This document shows positions 1 through 8,848 of a stretch of DNA of 31,503 bases, one piece after another. Both the position numbers and the translations under genes were made by a program. The stretch spans positions 1 through 31,503 of the forward strand of contig NZ_CAMLHF010000040.1 in assembly GCF_946479715.1 (NCBI RefSeq), given 5' to 3'. The stretch is from an uncultured Pedobacter sp. (GTDB lineage Bacteria > Bacteroidota > Bacteroidia > Sphingobacteriales > Sphingobacteriaceae). Positions within the stretch are counted from its first letter, which is position 1. Each line of letters begins with the position of its first letter. The notes under the pieces are model-generated. The model was not told the DNA's origin. It did no database searches and worked only from the letters and a program-made list of their open reading frames with translations.

Positions 1-515
1 CCAGTCATAGCAAGCGGCATATTGATCCCATTCAATGCCATAAAATCTATTTCCCATTGCCAGCGCTCCCAGTCCCACCAGGACGCAGTATAATTGAAGG
101 TACAGTAATTGAAATAATGACGGTAATCATGCGGTGTAACCTTATGAATTTTTTCCTTCACCATAGGAAATGGTGTTGGAATCTCCAGATTGGTACCATT
201 CCAACTGATATCGCAATGCGCGTAATTTTTAAGCCAGTAGTTAAAGGCACTGGCAACCGATATGCCATTGTTGCCTTTTAAAAGAATGTGACTTCCATTG
301 CTTTCGAGCTCAAAAACATCTTTGTTGTTTTCCATCGGGATATAAGCCACCTTAAAACGATCTGCATACTTTGGAAGGATCCGTTTAATGAGTGCATATG
401 CTGCTTGTTCATTGAGTGAAGAGGTATCCTTTTCTTTGGCTGCCACAGGTTGTACGGCGAGACAAACACATAAGAACATAGCAGCTATTCTTCCCTTCAG
501 CAGTACTTTTTTCAT
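1..515 (-). CDS. Alpha-N-acetylglucosaminidase (GH89), N-terminal part, runs off the window
   Basis: The reverse strand from the ATG at 513-515 is open to the window edge, giving 171 complete codons. A signal peptide (MKKVLLKGRIAAMFLCVCLA, cleavage near VAAKEK) leads into the GH89 N-terminal domain. The stretch HKVTPHDYRHYFNYCTFNYT, then SWWDWERWQWEID and ALNGINMPLAM, is the start of the GH89 catalytic domain as in human NAGLU. GH89 enzymes release terminal alpha-linked N-acetylglucosamine from heparan-type or mucin-type glycans. The catalytic glutamates lie beyond the window. It begins 31 bp after the lectin lipoprotein gene and is the fourth gene of the SusC/SusD operon, so it probably acts in the periplasm or at the surface on the glycan that system imports. 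The family call is confident; the substrate is inferred. Confidence 0.88.
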   Translation of the reverse strand, partial: MKKVLLKGRIAAMFLCVCLAVQPVAAKEKDTSSLNEQAAYALIKRILPKYADRFKVAYIPMENNKDVFELESNGSHILLKGNNGISVASAFNYWLKNYAHCDISWNGTNLEIPTPFPMVKEKIHKVTPHDYRHYFNYCTFNYTASWWDWERWQWEIDFMALNGINMPLAMT

Positions 516-546
516 TATTCTATTTTTTTGAATCATCTATTAATTA

Positions 547-1761
547 CTATTTTTTTAACGGCCACAGACCGTCCGGATTAAATTTATATCGCCACAAATC
601 TCCATTAGCATCCAAAGCCAGCAGATCAGTGCCTGCGGTAATTACCTTAGTATACATATCCCAACCTGTTCCTATTTTTTTCCTGGTGCCAAAAACGCCA
701 TCGTCTGTTAAAGGATACTGCCACATATCTCCGCTGTTTTCAATGGTAATCAGGGAGTTCTGATAGGCAAAGATCTGGGCTAAACCTCCCCAGCCGCTGC
801 CGATCTGTTTGATGTTTCCATAATCAAAGTCGCCATCTCCGTTTAAAGGAAATTTGGTCATATCACCATTCGCGGCAATGCCCAATAACAGCCCTTTGAA
901 AGGCACTATTGCAGAGAGTCCTCCCCATCCCTGACCAACCCCTCGCTGGGCTCCGAATGCCCCATCCTGACTAAGGAAGTATTGGTTGAGATCGCCCGCT
1001 CCACTGCCAAATCTTGCAATCAACCGGTTGCCACCAAATGATAAAATCTTATCCATTACATTCCAACCGAAACCGATTGTTTTAGGTGGGGCAGTAAATT
1101 GCCCGGTAGCTGCATCAGCCTTATACAAAAGCAAATCGCCTGTTACCGGTGCTTTGCGTATAAAATCGCCATTAAAATCTATCAAAAAGTTACCTGCATC
1201 AGTTCCCATAGACAACACTTTCTCCCGTGGGACTTCACCAGGGGCATAAGAGCCTGTAATAACAAAGTAGGTAATACTGAGGTCTTTATTTAAGGTTACT
1301 CCGGAAGGTGCAGAAATACTTACCGGAAGCAGATAAGACTCAAATGCCTGCAGGAAGCCTTTAGTTTTAATCACCAATTTAAGAATACCTGTTCCCTGTG
1401 CTCCTTTGGGGATCATTGCTTTCTCAGTCTGCAGGATATAACTTCCTTCGGGCAGTAATTCATAAGTGGTATTATTTTTCTGATTGTACCCGGCAACCAG
1501 TTCCGGTGAAACTTTAAAAGTTACGGGAATATCCGTTTGAGCCGCTAATGATCCCCCGAGATGAGCCGCGTAGGGTATTTCATAATCCTGATCGGTAATA
1601 CTAATGCCCATACCAATCGGATTGCTTGTAGCTTGTGGCATGTATAATTGGGCATAATTACCAGCTTCCGGAATATCCAGATCTACTAAAACATCCTTAT
1701 TGCAGCCCGACAGAAATATCAAAGCACTTAAAAGTACTGAAGTTAAATTTATCTTATTCAT
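547..1761 (-). CDS. Surface glycan-binding lipoprotein: DUF1735-like domain plus tachylectin-2-like propeller
   Basis: 404 residues from MNKINL. This start gives a proper lipoprotein signal (LSALIFLSGC, Cys20). An upstream in-frame ATG at 1780-1782 overlaps the susD stop as TAATG and would add seven residues. Residues about 35-170 resemble the DUF1735 (BT_3987-like N-terminal) domain of PUL surface proteins. From about 205 to the end there are four visible repeats of about 45 residues, each with an (I/V)GxGW motif (near 229, 275, 320 and 363) and NGD or DDG turns such as ANGDLWRY. This is the pattern of tachylectin-2, a five-bladed propeller lectin that binds GlcNAc and GalNAc. It lies between susD and a GH89 gene, so it is probably the third surface glycan-binding protein of this locus. 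The propeller call is by motif and spacing only. Confidence 0.75.
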   Translation of the reverse strand: MNKINLTSVLLSALIFLSGCNKDVLVDLDIPEAGNYAQLYMPQATSNPIGMGISITDQDYEIPYAAHLGGSLAAQTDIPVTFKVSPELVAGYNQKNNTTYELLPEGSYILQTEKAMIPKGAQGTGILKLVIKTKGFLQAFESYLLPVSISAPSGVTLNKDLSITYFVITGSYAPGEVPREKVLSMGTDAGNFLIDFNGDFIRKAPVTGDLLLYKADAATGQFTAPPKTIGFGWNVMDKILSFGGNRLIARFGSGAGDLNQYFLSQDGAFGAQRGVGQGWGGLSAIVPFKGLLLGIAANGDMTKFPLNGDGDFDYGNIKQIGSGWGGLAQIFAYQNSLITIENSGDMWQYPLTDDGVFGTRKKIGTGWDMYTKVITAGTDLLALDANGDLWRYKFNPDGLWPLKK

Positions 1762-1781
1762 GGTTTTAAGTTTAAGGATCA

Positions 1782-3596
1782 TTACCAGCCCGGATTTTGA
1801 ATAATATTAGGGGTCTTGTCTATTTCGCTTTGCGGGATTGGGAACAAATAATGTTTAGGCCCCTGAAATACCCTTCTTTCTACTACTGTTCGTTTATAGT
1901 AGGCGTCATCCTGCAGGCTAGTTCCGGCACTGATATTCATTCCGTAAATAGGTCCGTTATCAGTCTGTGCAGCGATCTTCCAGCGGTGGCAGTCAAAATA
2001 ACGGTGAGTCTCATAGCTCAGCTCTACGCGACGTTCGTTCCTGATCCTTTCTCTCATTTGCTCAGCATTAAGTCCAGCTGGAAGTGCCGGCATTCCGGCG
2101 CGCTCCCGGATCAGGTTCATGTATTTGTATACATCAGCAACCGGTCCGTCTGATTCATTTAATGCCTCAGCATAATCGAGATAGAATTCACCAAGCCTGA
2201 AAAATATCCATGTTTTAAGTGAATATCTGCCCTGAGCAATATTTGCAGTCGGATCTACAGATTTTTTAAGCAGATAACCTGTAGTATTGTAATCCCTTCC
2301 CGCATTTCCTCTGCCATCAGCACCGCTTGACCAGAATTGCATGCGGCGGTCAATAAAATAAGCACCATTAAAGTTAATAGAAGCATAAAATCTGGGATCG
2401 CGGTGCACATACATATTGCTGACCCCTTGCATCCAGCGGCCGGTCATGGCCGTAGCTGAATAACCTGCTTCTGTATATCCGGAGGCTTGATTAATGATGG
2501 GTGAACCATCATTGTTATACCCCAACACGGGTGCTTTTCCGTTGTCCATTTCATAGGCATCTACCTGCTGCTGGGTTGGATTATAGCCATTCCACCCTCC
2601 CAGGCTTCCCGGGAAGGCACATTTCTCGGTCATCCCAGGATAATAACCACCGATATCAGGTGTAGTACAATTGCGGGCGAGGATCACTTCAACATTGTTG
2701 TTTTCCAAAAATAACTGCTGATAATTCTGTACCGGATCTGCATATTTTTTATAAAGCTGATAACCCGCAGCTTCACATTTATCAATACATTCTTTGGCTG
2801 CAAGAGCAGCTGCTTTCCATTTTTCGGCCTGGTATTGACCAGGGAAAAGTTTTACACCCTCTTTGTCTGTGAAACCTGCATAGTCAGGGTTACCATTCCA
2901 TAATGGGCTTGCTACATACAATAACATTCTTGCCTTTAGCGCCAGGGCCGCAGCAGCGGTAACCCGGCCGATATTCCTGTCGGATGTAACTCTCATTGGC
3001 AACAGACTGATCGCCCTGTCACATTCTTTGGAAACAAAATCAATACCCTGATCAAGTGGCTGGCGTTTTATTTTAGTGAAATCATCGGCTACTCCTGCAT
3101 CATAATCCATAATGGGAATAGGCCCATAGATCCGCATTAACCAAAAGTGATAAAAGGCACGGAGGTATACTGCTTCACCTATCCACCGATCTTTGTCTTG
3201 TTGGGTAAAATCCTTACCCAGGGGAGTTTTATCTATATGTTTTAGAAAAATATTTGCTTTCCGTATACCTTCATACATATTGCGCCACTGTTGACTGGCC
3301 ACATTATAGGCATTCCAGGAGCCCTTATTCATCAGTTTTGCAAACTTCTCTGGCCAGGGCACGTTCATCTCATCAGAAGCAACTACAAACGGATTCGGAT
3401 CTACCATATCAGTAAACCAGTTTTCAAGTGGAAGATCGGCATAAACATCCGATAAAAATGCTTCGGCATACCTGCGTTGAAGAAAAGCTTCTTCAATGGT
3501 AATGTCCTCTTCAGGGCTTTTATCCAGAAAATCTTTTTTACAAGAGGAGAACATCAAAAGCTGCACTAACAATAATCCACAGATTAAATATTTCAT
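1782..3596 (-). CDS. susD: SusD/RagB-family nutrient-binding outer membrane lipoprotein
   Basis: 604 residues from MKYLICGLLLVQLLMFSSC, a lipoprotein signal with Cys19 followed by KKDFLDKSPEE, typical of SusD proteins. A longer reading from 3683 is open but would bury the signal peptide. SusD N-terminal helices (QWRNMYEGIRKANIFL, YLRAFYHFWLMRIYGPIP) and the C-terminal RagB/SusD motif (LGEFYLDYAEALNE, RIRNERRVELSYETHRYFD) are both present. SusD forms the lid over its SusC partner and binds glycan at the cell surface. It follows susC by 31 bp in the same operon, and its stop overlaps a possible upstream start of the lectin lipoprotein gene. Confidence 0.96.
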   Translation of the reverse strand: MKYLICGLLLVQLLMFSSCKKDFLDKSPEEDITIEEAFLQRRYAEAFLSDVYADLPLENWFTDMVDPNPFVVASDEMNVPWPEKFAKLMNKGSWNAYNVASQQWRNMYEGIRKANIFLKHIDKTPLGKDFTQQDKDRWIGEAVYLRAFYHFWLMRIYGPIPIMDYDAGVADDFTKIKRQPLDQGIDFVSKECDRAISLLPMRVTSDRNIGRVTAAAALALKARMLLYVASPLWNGNPDYAGFTDKEGVKLFPGQYQAEKWKAAALAAKECIDKCEAAGYQLYKKYADPVQNYQQLFLENNNVEVILARNCTTPDIGGYYPGMTEKCAFPGSLGGWNGYNPTQQQVDAYEMDNGKAPVLGYNNDGSPIINQASGYTEAGYSATAMTGRWMQGVSNMYVHRDPRFYASINFNGAYFIDRRMQFWSSGADGRGNAGRDYNTTGYLLKKSVDPTANIAQGRYSLKTWIFFRLGEFYLDYAEALNESDGPVADVYKYMNLIRERAGMPALPAGLNAEQMRERIRNERRVELSYETHRYFDCHRWKIAAQTDNGPIYGMNISAGTSLQDDAYYKRTVVERRVFQGPKHYLFPIPQSEIDKTPNIIQNPGW

Positions 3597-3627
3597 ATCA
3601 AATTCTTTTATAATGATTGTTGTTATA

Positions 3628-6600
3628 TTATTTAAAATCAATCTGCAAACCTGCATTGAATGATCGCTGTAAAGGGTACCCACCAGTTCCGTCGTTAGAT
3701 TCCGGATCGATGATCTTTATATGATCCCATGTATACAGGTTCATACCGTTTACAAAAAACCTAAGTGAACTTACTCCTATTCTGCCCAGCAGTTGCTGGG
3801 GAAGTGTGTACCCTATTTCGAGATTACGTAATCTGAGGTAATTCCCGTTTTTCATCCAGGTTGTGGAATTCAGGAAATTATTTGGATTGTTACCGACATC
3901 GATTGCAGGATATTTCGCTTCCCTGTTCTCGGGCGTCCAGCGGTTGTTGTAATACTCGCTGAGTACATTATTTACACCCAGACCGTCGTAGAAAGGCCAC
4001 ATTGAAGTGCCACTTAAGAAAATACTTGATTTGGCTGCTCCTGTAAAATACAAGCTAAAATCAAAGCTTTTATAAGAAATTGTACCGCCAAAACCGAATG
4101 TCATTTGAGGAAGACGCGGATAACCTACAGGGATCTGATCGTAAGAATCAATTATGCCATCGCCGTTAATATCCTTGTATTTAACATCTCCGGGTCTTGG
4201 AACCGAAAAACTTTGTTTCGGGCTTGTAGCGATGTCTTCTTCGCTCTGGAACAGTCCATCTGAGATAAAAGCAAAACTCTGATTTAAAGGCAGTCCTTTA
4301 CCAGACAAATAGGAATACCGGCGTGTAGGCTCATCATTTTCTACGATGGTATTCTTGGCAAATGTAAAATTGCCACGGAACGAATAGAAAAATCCACCGG
4401 ATGTAGTATTTCGCACCTCTATTAATCCATCTATCCCCTTGTTTTTAATTGCGCCAATGTTTCCGTAAGGAATAGACCAGGGATAAAATCCGGTTACAAA
4501 AGGTACTGTTTGGCGCTGTAAAAGTATTCCGGTACGATCTTCATCAAACGCATCCACCTGCAAGGTTATTTTATCATCAAGAAAACCAAGGTCCAGGCCG
4601 ATGTTTCTTTTGGTTGCACGTTCCCATGTGACGTTCTGATTGCCAATCTGGTTCTCTTCCATTCCATAAAAAAGCTGCTGATCCGGGCCAAACGGATAAG
4701 ATTGCCCAACGGTTTTTACTGTACTTAAAAACAGGAAGCGCTGACTGATCTGATCATTACCCACTTTTCCATAAGACGCTCTTATTTTCAGGTTATTAAT
4801 TGCAGATGCATTCCAGAATTTCTCGTTGGAAACAACCCATCCGGCTGAGAAGGCAGGAAAGAACCCAAATCGTTTTCCTTTAGGAAAATTTTCGGATCCA
4901 TTGTAGCCAAAGTTAACCTCTGCAAGGTAACGGTTATCGTAGTTATAGGTGACCCTTCCTGCCAGACCCATTCGGCGAAAAGGAAGATTAGATACCGAAC
5001 TGCCAGCAGAAAGATCCACATAATCACGCTGATTATACAAAAGCATGGAAGTAAGACTGTGCTTATCAAAGGAGCGCTCATAATTTAGCTGGGTTTCCAT
5101 ATAAATGGCTCTGTTGCTCCCATTTTCTATATAATATCCGAGGGGTTTTTCTTCTCTGAATGGTTCGCTATACAGGTCCTCACCAGTTTCCGGATCTATA
5201 CCCAGATATCGTTTCACCTCAAATTCCTTTACCCTTACGTTATTGGTCTGACCGTAACGATCATAAGAAAACAATCCCCTTAATGACAGTCCTTTGGTAA
5301 CCAGTTCAGACATATCCCATCTGGCTGCAAACGTACCTTGCAAGGTACTACGATCTTGTGTGCTGTAACCTGATTGCGAGACCCTTCCCCAGGGATTCCA
5401 TCCCACAAAAGTTTGAGCGCCCCCAGGGGTTCCATCTGGATTGGTGATTGGAAATGCAATTGGTGATATTGTTTTTAAGGATTGAAAGATATCAGGCGCT
5501 GAGAAGCCAGGATAGTTGCCATTCTGAATAATTCCGCCCAGACCAAGTTGCATAGTAAGACTTTTTGATAAGTTCAGGTCGATGTTGCTTCTAAAATTGT
5601 ATCGTTTGATATTGGCATTTGTATTGAATTTATTGGTCATATCCTGTTTATAAATTCCATTTTGAAGGGTATAACCAACATTTGTATAATACTTGATGAT
5701 TTCATTACCACCAGTTACACTTAAGTTATTGATGGTTTGCCAGGTATCACGCTTCAATACCGCATCTGTCCAGTTCGAATTCGGATACAGGTAAGGATCT
5801 GAACCATTTCCAAACTTCTCGAGTTCTTCAGCTGACCATCTGGGCTGCTCACCGGAAAACATTCTGGCCTCATTCATCAGAGAAGCATATTGTTGTCCGT
5901 TAATATATTCCGGCAACCTTAAGGCATGTAAAGCCGCGGCCTCTGTCCGGAAAGTTACTGCAGGCTTGCCGGTAACTCCGCGCTTTGTGGTAATGAGGAT
6001 AACGCCATTGGCACCGCGCACACCATAAACGGCTGTAGCAGATGCATCTTTTAATATGGTAAAGCTTTCTATCTCCTGCGCATTAATGTTATTCATGTCC
6101 CGTTCTACCCCATCAATCAGTATAAGTGGAGCATTGTTTCCAAAAGTGGAAAGCCCGCGTATATAAACCTGTGCGGCATCATATCCAGGCTCTCCGCTAG
6201 CCTGACGGGTAATAATGCCGGGTAGTTTCCCTGCAATGGCATTTGATAAAGACGGTGTAGAAACCCGCTGAACCTCTTTGACAGAAATTGTAGACAAAGA
6301 ACCTGTAACAGAAATTTTCTTTTGTGTACCATAACCAACTACGGTTACTTCATTCAGTTTATTTTCCTCATCCGGTTCGAGCTTAATTTTAAGTTCCTGT
6401 GATGATCCGATTCTGATGGTTTTATTTTTATAACCTATAAAGGAAAATTGCAGGGAATCATTTTCGGAAGTTACCGATAAGGAGAACCTACCTCTCTGGT
6501 CAGTAACCGTTCCTTGTCCGCTTCCTTTTAGTCTGACAGAAACTCCGGGTATGGCTTCATCTTTTTCGTCAACCACCTCGCCCCGGACAATCCGGTCGGC

Positions 6601-6678
6601 GACTTGGAAAGGCCAACTTTTGGCTTTGGCTTCTGTTACGAGGAACAGAATAATCAGAAATGCTAAAATTTTATTCAT
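3628..6678 (-). CDS. susC: SusC/RagA-family TonB-linked outer membrane transporter
   Basis: 1016 residues, normal for SusC. A signal peptide ends near TEAKA. A carboxypeptidase-D regulatory-like domain covers about 32-110 (GEVVDEKDEAIPGVSVRLKG), then the SusC plug signature GYGTQKK at 115-121 and KDASATAVYGVRGANG at 210-225, then a 22-strand-type barrel ending in aromatic/hydrophobic strands (LQIDFK). There is no STN domain before the regulatory-like domain, so this transporter is not expected to signal to a FecR protein. It is the first gene of the PUL and is divergent from a DeoR regulator. It should import oligosaccharides delivered by the adjacent SusD; alpha-GlcNAc glycan is inferred from the neighbouring GH89 and lectin genes. 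Confidence 0.97.
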   Translation of the reverse strand: MNKILAFLIILFLVTEAKAKSWPFQVADRIVRGEVVDEKDEAIPGVSVRLKGSGQGTVTDQRGRFSLSVTSENDSLQFSFIGYKNKTIRIGSSQELKIKLEPDEENKLNEVTVVGYGTQKKISVTGSLSTISVKEVQRVSTPSLSNAIAGKLPGIITRQASGEPGYDAAQVYIRGLSTFGNNAPLILIDGVERDMNNINAQEIESFTILKDASATAVYGVRGANGVILITTKRGVTGKPAVTFRTEAAALHALRLPEYINGQQYASLMNEARMFSGEQPRWSAEELEKFGNGSDPYLYPNSNWTDAVLKRDTWQTINNLSVTGGNEIIKYYTNVGYTLQNGIYKQDMTNKFNTNANIKRYNFRSNIDLNLSKSLTMQLGLGGIIQNGNYPGFSAPDIFQSLKTISPIAFPITNPDGTPGGAQTFVGWNPWGRVSQSGYSTQDRSTLQGTFAARWDMSELVTKGLSLRGLFSYDRYGQTNNVRVKEFEVKRYLGIDPETGEDLYSEPFREEKPLGYYIENGSNRAIYMETQLNYERSFDKHSLTSMLLYNQRDYVDLSAGSSVSNLPFRRMGLAGRVTYNYDNRYLAEVNFGYNGSENFPKGKRFGFFPAFSAGWVVSNEKFWNASAINNLKIRASYGKVGNDQISQRFLFLSTVKTVGQSYPFGPDQQLFYGMEENQIGNQNVTWERATKRNIGLDLGFLDDKITLQVDAFDEDRTGILLQRQTVPFVTGFYPWSIPYGNIGAIKNKGIDGLIEVRNTTSGGFFYSFRGNFTFAKNTIVENDEPTRRYSYLSGKGLPLNQSFAFISDGLFQSEEDIATSPKQSFSVPRPGDVKYKDINGDGIIDSYDQIPVGYPRLPQMTFGFGGTISYKSFDFSLYFTGAAKSSIFLSGTSMWPFYDGLGVNNVLSEYYNNRWTPENREAKYPAIDVGNNPNNFLNSTTWMKNGNYLRLRNLEIGYTLPQQLLGRIGVSSLRFFVNGMNLYTWDHIKIIDPESNDGTGGYPLQRSFNAGLQIDFK

Positions 6679-6884
6679 ATAGTTGTTTGGTTTAGTGGTC
6701 TAAAACCGCAAAAAAGTAGCACAATAAACAATAACAATAGTTTAAAACCCCTCCTGATTGACAAAATAATCTATTTTGCGTTTTTTATGCGTTTTATAAT
6801 ACAAGTATAACCGCAAATATGATAACTTCCAAATGTTTTAACAGAAAAAAATTTTACTTTTGTTAAATCTGTTATAAACTACGT
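6679..6884. promoter_or_regulatory. Divergent control region between susC and the DeoR regulator
   Basis: 206 bp with no gene. It holds several candidate sites. An inverted repeat at 6689-6707 (GGTTTAG, TGGT, CTAAAACC, one bulge) lies 10 bp upstream of the susC start. The octamer ACCGCAAA occurs twice (6705-6712 and 6810-6817). TGCGTTTT is repeated directly at 6777-6784 and 6788-6795, 11 bp apart, which is one helical turn. A short palindrome ATAC-AA-GTAT is at 6799-6808. DeoR-family proteins usually bind repeated sites beside their own gene, so these are candidate operators; which one is real cannot be told from the sequence. Confidence 0.4.
6855..6862 (+). promoter_or_regulatory. Candidate -7 promoter element of the DeoR gene
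   Basis: TACTTTTG matches the Bacteroidota -7 consensus TAnnTTTG and lies 22 bp upstream of the ATG. A TGTTT run starting at 6834 is a plausible -33 partner. Transcription would start about 6867-6870, giving a leader of roughly 15 nt. Confidence 0.45.
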
Positions 6885-7634
6885 ATGCGTAAAGAAGAGA
6901 GACACAAACTGATTATGAGGGAAATTAACCTCCACAATAAGGTTTTATCAGCCGATCTGAGTACTTTATTGAACATTTCAGACGATACAGTGAGGCGTGA
7001 TCTGAAGGAACTGGCTGAATCAGGTAAGGTACTGAAAGTTCATGGCGGAGCCGCAAGCAAGTCTTTCGTAGCACCTTTTAATCTGCAAAACGAAGTATAT
7101 GCGCTGGCAGAAAAGAAAAAAATTGCGGAAAAAGCGCTTAAGCTGATTAAAAATGACATGGTTATCCTTACTGAGGGGGGAACGACTATTCTTGAGCTGG
7201 CTAAAATGATTCCTAAAAATCTAAAAGCAACATTCTTTACCGTTAGCCCTCAGGCAGCCATCACCTTATCAGAACACAGCAACCTGGAAGTGATTACGAT
7301 TGGCGGAAAGCTCGGTAAAAACGCAAACCTGCATACCGGAACAAGTGTTATTAATCAATTATCGGATCTAAAAGTAGACCTATGTTTGCTTGGAGCCAAT
7401 GCTTTTTCTGCTGAGGAAGGCCTTACCGATATGGATTGGGAGATTGTACAGGTAAACAAAGCCATTGTGAATGCTTCCAGAAAAGTTGCGGTTTTGGCAA
7501 TTGCAGAAAAACTAAATACCTCGCAAAGAATCAGGATTTGTCCACTAAATAAGATAAACTACCTGATCACTGAGCTCCCACCTGAAAGCCCATACCTGGC
7601 CAATTTTCAAAATGATGACTTGAAACTTCTTTAG
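6885..7634 (+). CDS. DeoR/GlpR-family transcriptional regulator
   Basis: 249 residues, normal for the family. The N-terminal winged helix-turn-helix (residues 1-57) carries the DeoR signature (LSTLLNISDDTVRRDLKELA, then KVLKVHGGA). The C-terminal DeoRC ligand domain (about 75-235) has TEGGTT near 96-101, IGGKLGKN and DLCLLGANAF, as in regulators that sense phosphorylated sugars. It is divergent from susC across a 206-bp control region, so it probably regulates the PUL and itself. This family includes AgaR, which answers to amino-sugar phosphates, and that fits a locus releasing GlcNAc. PULs are more often run by hybrid two-component systems, SusR-like proteins or ECF sigma factors, so a DeoR regulator beside susC is less usual. 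The ligand is inferred. Confidence 0.93.
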   Translation: MRKEERHKLIMREINLHNKVLSADLSTLLNISDDTVRRDLKELAESGKVLKVHGGAASKSFVAPFNLQNEVYALAEKKKIAEKALKLIKNDMVILTEGGTTILELAKMIPKNLKATFFTVSPQAAITLSEHSNLEVITIGGKLGKNANLHTGTSVINQLSDLKVDLCLLGANAFSAEEGLTDMDWEIVQVNKAIVNASRKVAVLAIAEKLNTSQRIRICPLNKINYLITELPPESPYLANFQNDDLKLL

Positions 7635-7663
7635 GTATAGGCGTTCCAAATATTAACCTGTGC

Positions 7664-7736
7664 AAAGTTTCTTCATAATAATTCAGTTTACTGACGTTAA
7701 TAGTATAGTACTACTGAATTATTATGAAGAAACTTT
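7664..7736. repeat. Perfect 24-bp inverted repeat covering the start codon of the next gene
   Basis: Arms 7664-7687 and 7713-7736 are exact reverse complements, with a 25-nt spacer. After a two-base bulge a further GC pair extends the outer end. The right arm contains the ATG (7724-7726) and the first codons of the DUF6588 gene, so in RNA the ribosome-binding region and start codon would be buried in a long stem. The left arm read on the reverse strand repeats the gene start (ATGAAGAAACTTT) and then stops after seven codons. It is not terminator-like, since it is AT-rich and has no U-tract. Confidence 0.9.
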
Positions 7737-8779
7737 TTGCTGTTATATCACTGTTATCCATTATTAGCTCCCATCAATTATTTGCCCAGACCGGTTTCGA
7801 ACAGCTCATCAACGCTGGACCTGCTGATGCCACAAAACTGGTAGATGCTTATTCGAAGTCTCTTTTTAAAGGCTTTGGATTAGGAATGAACAGTGGGTGG
7901 ACAAACAGCGCTCAAACCCTCGGATTGTACCATGTTGACCTACGGGTTACCGGAACTGCTGTAATAGTACCTTCTTCGGCTAAATCTTTCAACGTTACCA
8001 GAATCGGTTTGTCGAGCAACTTGCGCCCGGCTGACCCCAATGACGTTATTACACCTTCATTTAGTGGTAACACCAGGTCTAACGGCCCGTTAATGGATGT
8101 TTATGACGAGAACAATAACAAACTGGTTTCTTTTGAATTGCCCAGTGGAATGCTGGAGAATTATGTACCAACACCGCAGGTCCAGTTTACGGTAGGCCTG
8201 CTCGCCAATACCGATGTAACTGTTCGGGCGGCACCAAGATTCAGAATTGGCCGAAAAATAGGTTCAGTTTCTCTAATTGGCTTTGGAATTAAACATAATT
8301 TTATGCGTGATTTATCTAAAGATGCGCCTTTTGATCTCGCATTGGCCTTCAGTTACAATAATCTAAAATATAAGAAATCACTCAGCCTTCAGCCAATTGA
8401 GAATTCAGTACCGCAAGACAACGAACAGTCTACGAACTTTTCCGGACAAGAGATTTTTGGAAACTTTAATAACTATTTGTTCCAGGCATTGATATCCAAA
8501 CAGTTTTCAGTTTTTACTCCCTATCTGTCTTTAGGGTACAATGTATCAAGCGCAGACATGGGACTAAGCGGAAACTACCCAATAATCAGCGGTTATAACG
8601 GTGAGCAGATTACTTATAAAACATTTTCTAATCCTGTAAGGATTGAGAGAACCTACCTGAAAGATTTTCGTGTTGATGCGGGTTTTCAGGTTAAACTGCC
8701 TGTCATAAGTCTTTATGCCTCCTATGGTATTTCTGGAAATTATGGTATTGCTAATGCGGGCATCGGTATCGGCTTTTAA
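7724..8779 (+). CDS. DUF6588-family outer membrane protein, function unknown
   Basis: 351 residues. A signal peptide (MKKLFAVISLLSIISSHQLF, cleavage after AQ near residue 22) precedes a mature part of alternating polar and hydrophobic strands rich in Gly, Asn and Tyr. Examples are FTVGLLANTDVTVRAAPRFR and the closing ISLYASYGISGNYG, followed by GIGIGF. This suggests a small beta-barrel and resembles the DUF6588 family of Bacteroidota. The family's function is not known to me. It starts 89 bp after the DeoR gene, with the start codon inside the inverted repeat at 7664-7736, so it may be under translational control. No operon partner is evident. Confidence 0.72.
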   Translation: MKKLFAVISLLSIISSHQLFAQTGFEQLINAGPADATKLVDAYSKSLFKGFGLGMNSGWTNSAQTLGLYHVDLRVTGTAVIVPSSAKSFNVTRIGLSSNLRPADPNDVITPSFSGNTRSNGPLMDVYDENNNKLVSFELPSGMLENYVPTPQVQFTVGLLANTDVTVRAAPRFRIGRKIGSVSLIGFGIKHNFMRDLSKDAPFDLALAFSYNNLKYKKSLSLQPIENSVPQDNEQSTNFSGQEIFGNFNNYLFQALISKQFSVFTPYLSLGYNVSSADMGLSGNYPIISGYNGEQITYKTFSNPVRIERTYLKDFRVDAGFQVKLPVISLYASYGISGNYGIANAGIGIGF

Positions 8780-8836
8780 TATATTTTATTTATATAATTT
8801 GGAATTGGAGTGACGAAAAGCCGGTTATCAAATAAC

Positions 8837-8844
8837 TACTTTTG
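8837..8844 (+). promoter_or_regulatory. Candidate -7 promoter element very close to the efflux gene start
   Basis: TACTTTTG fits TAnnTTTG and ends four bases before the ATG at 8849. If used, transcription would begin at or near the start codon, giving a nearly leaderless message. No good -33 element is seen at the expected distance, so this is tentative. Confidence 0.3.
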
Positions 8845-8848
8845 TAGC

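Noticed and set aside
57..281. Forward open frame of 74 codons at the left end
   Set aside because: It overlaps the GH89 coding sequence on the other strand and has no recognisable features.
7664..7736. Invertible promoter (phase-variable switch)
   Set aside because: The spacer is only 25 nt and holds no TAnnTTTG or TTTG element in either orientation, and no invertase gene is nearby; a start-codon hairpin fits better.
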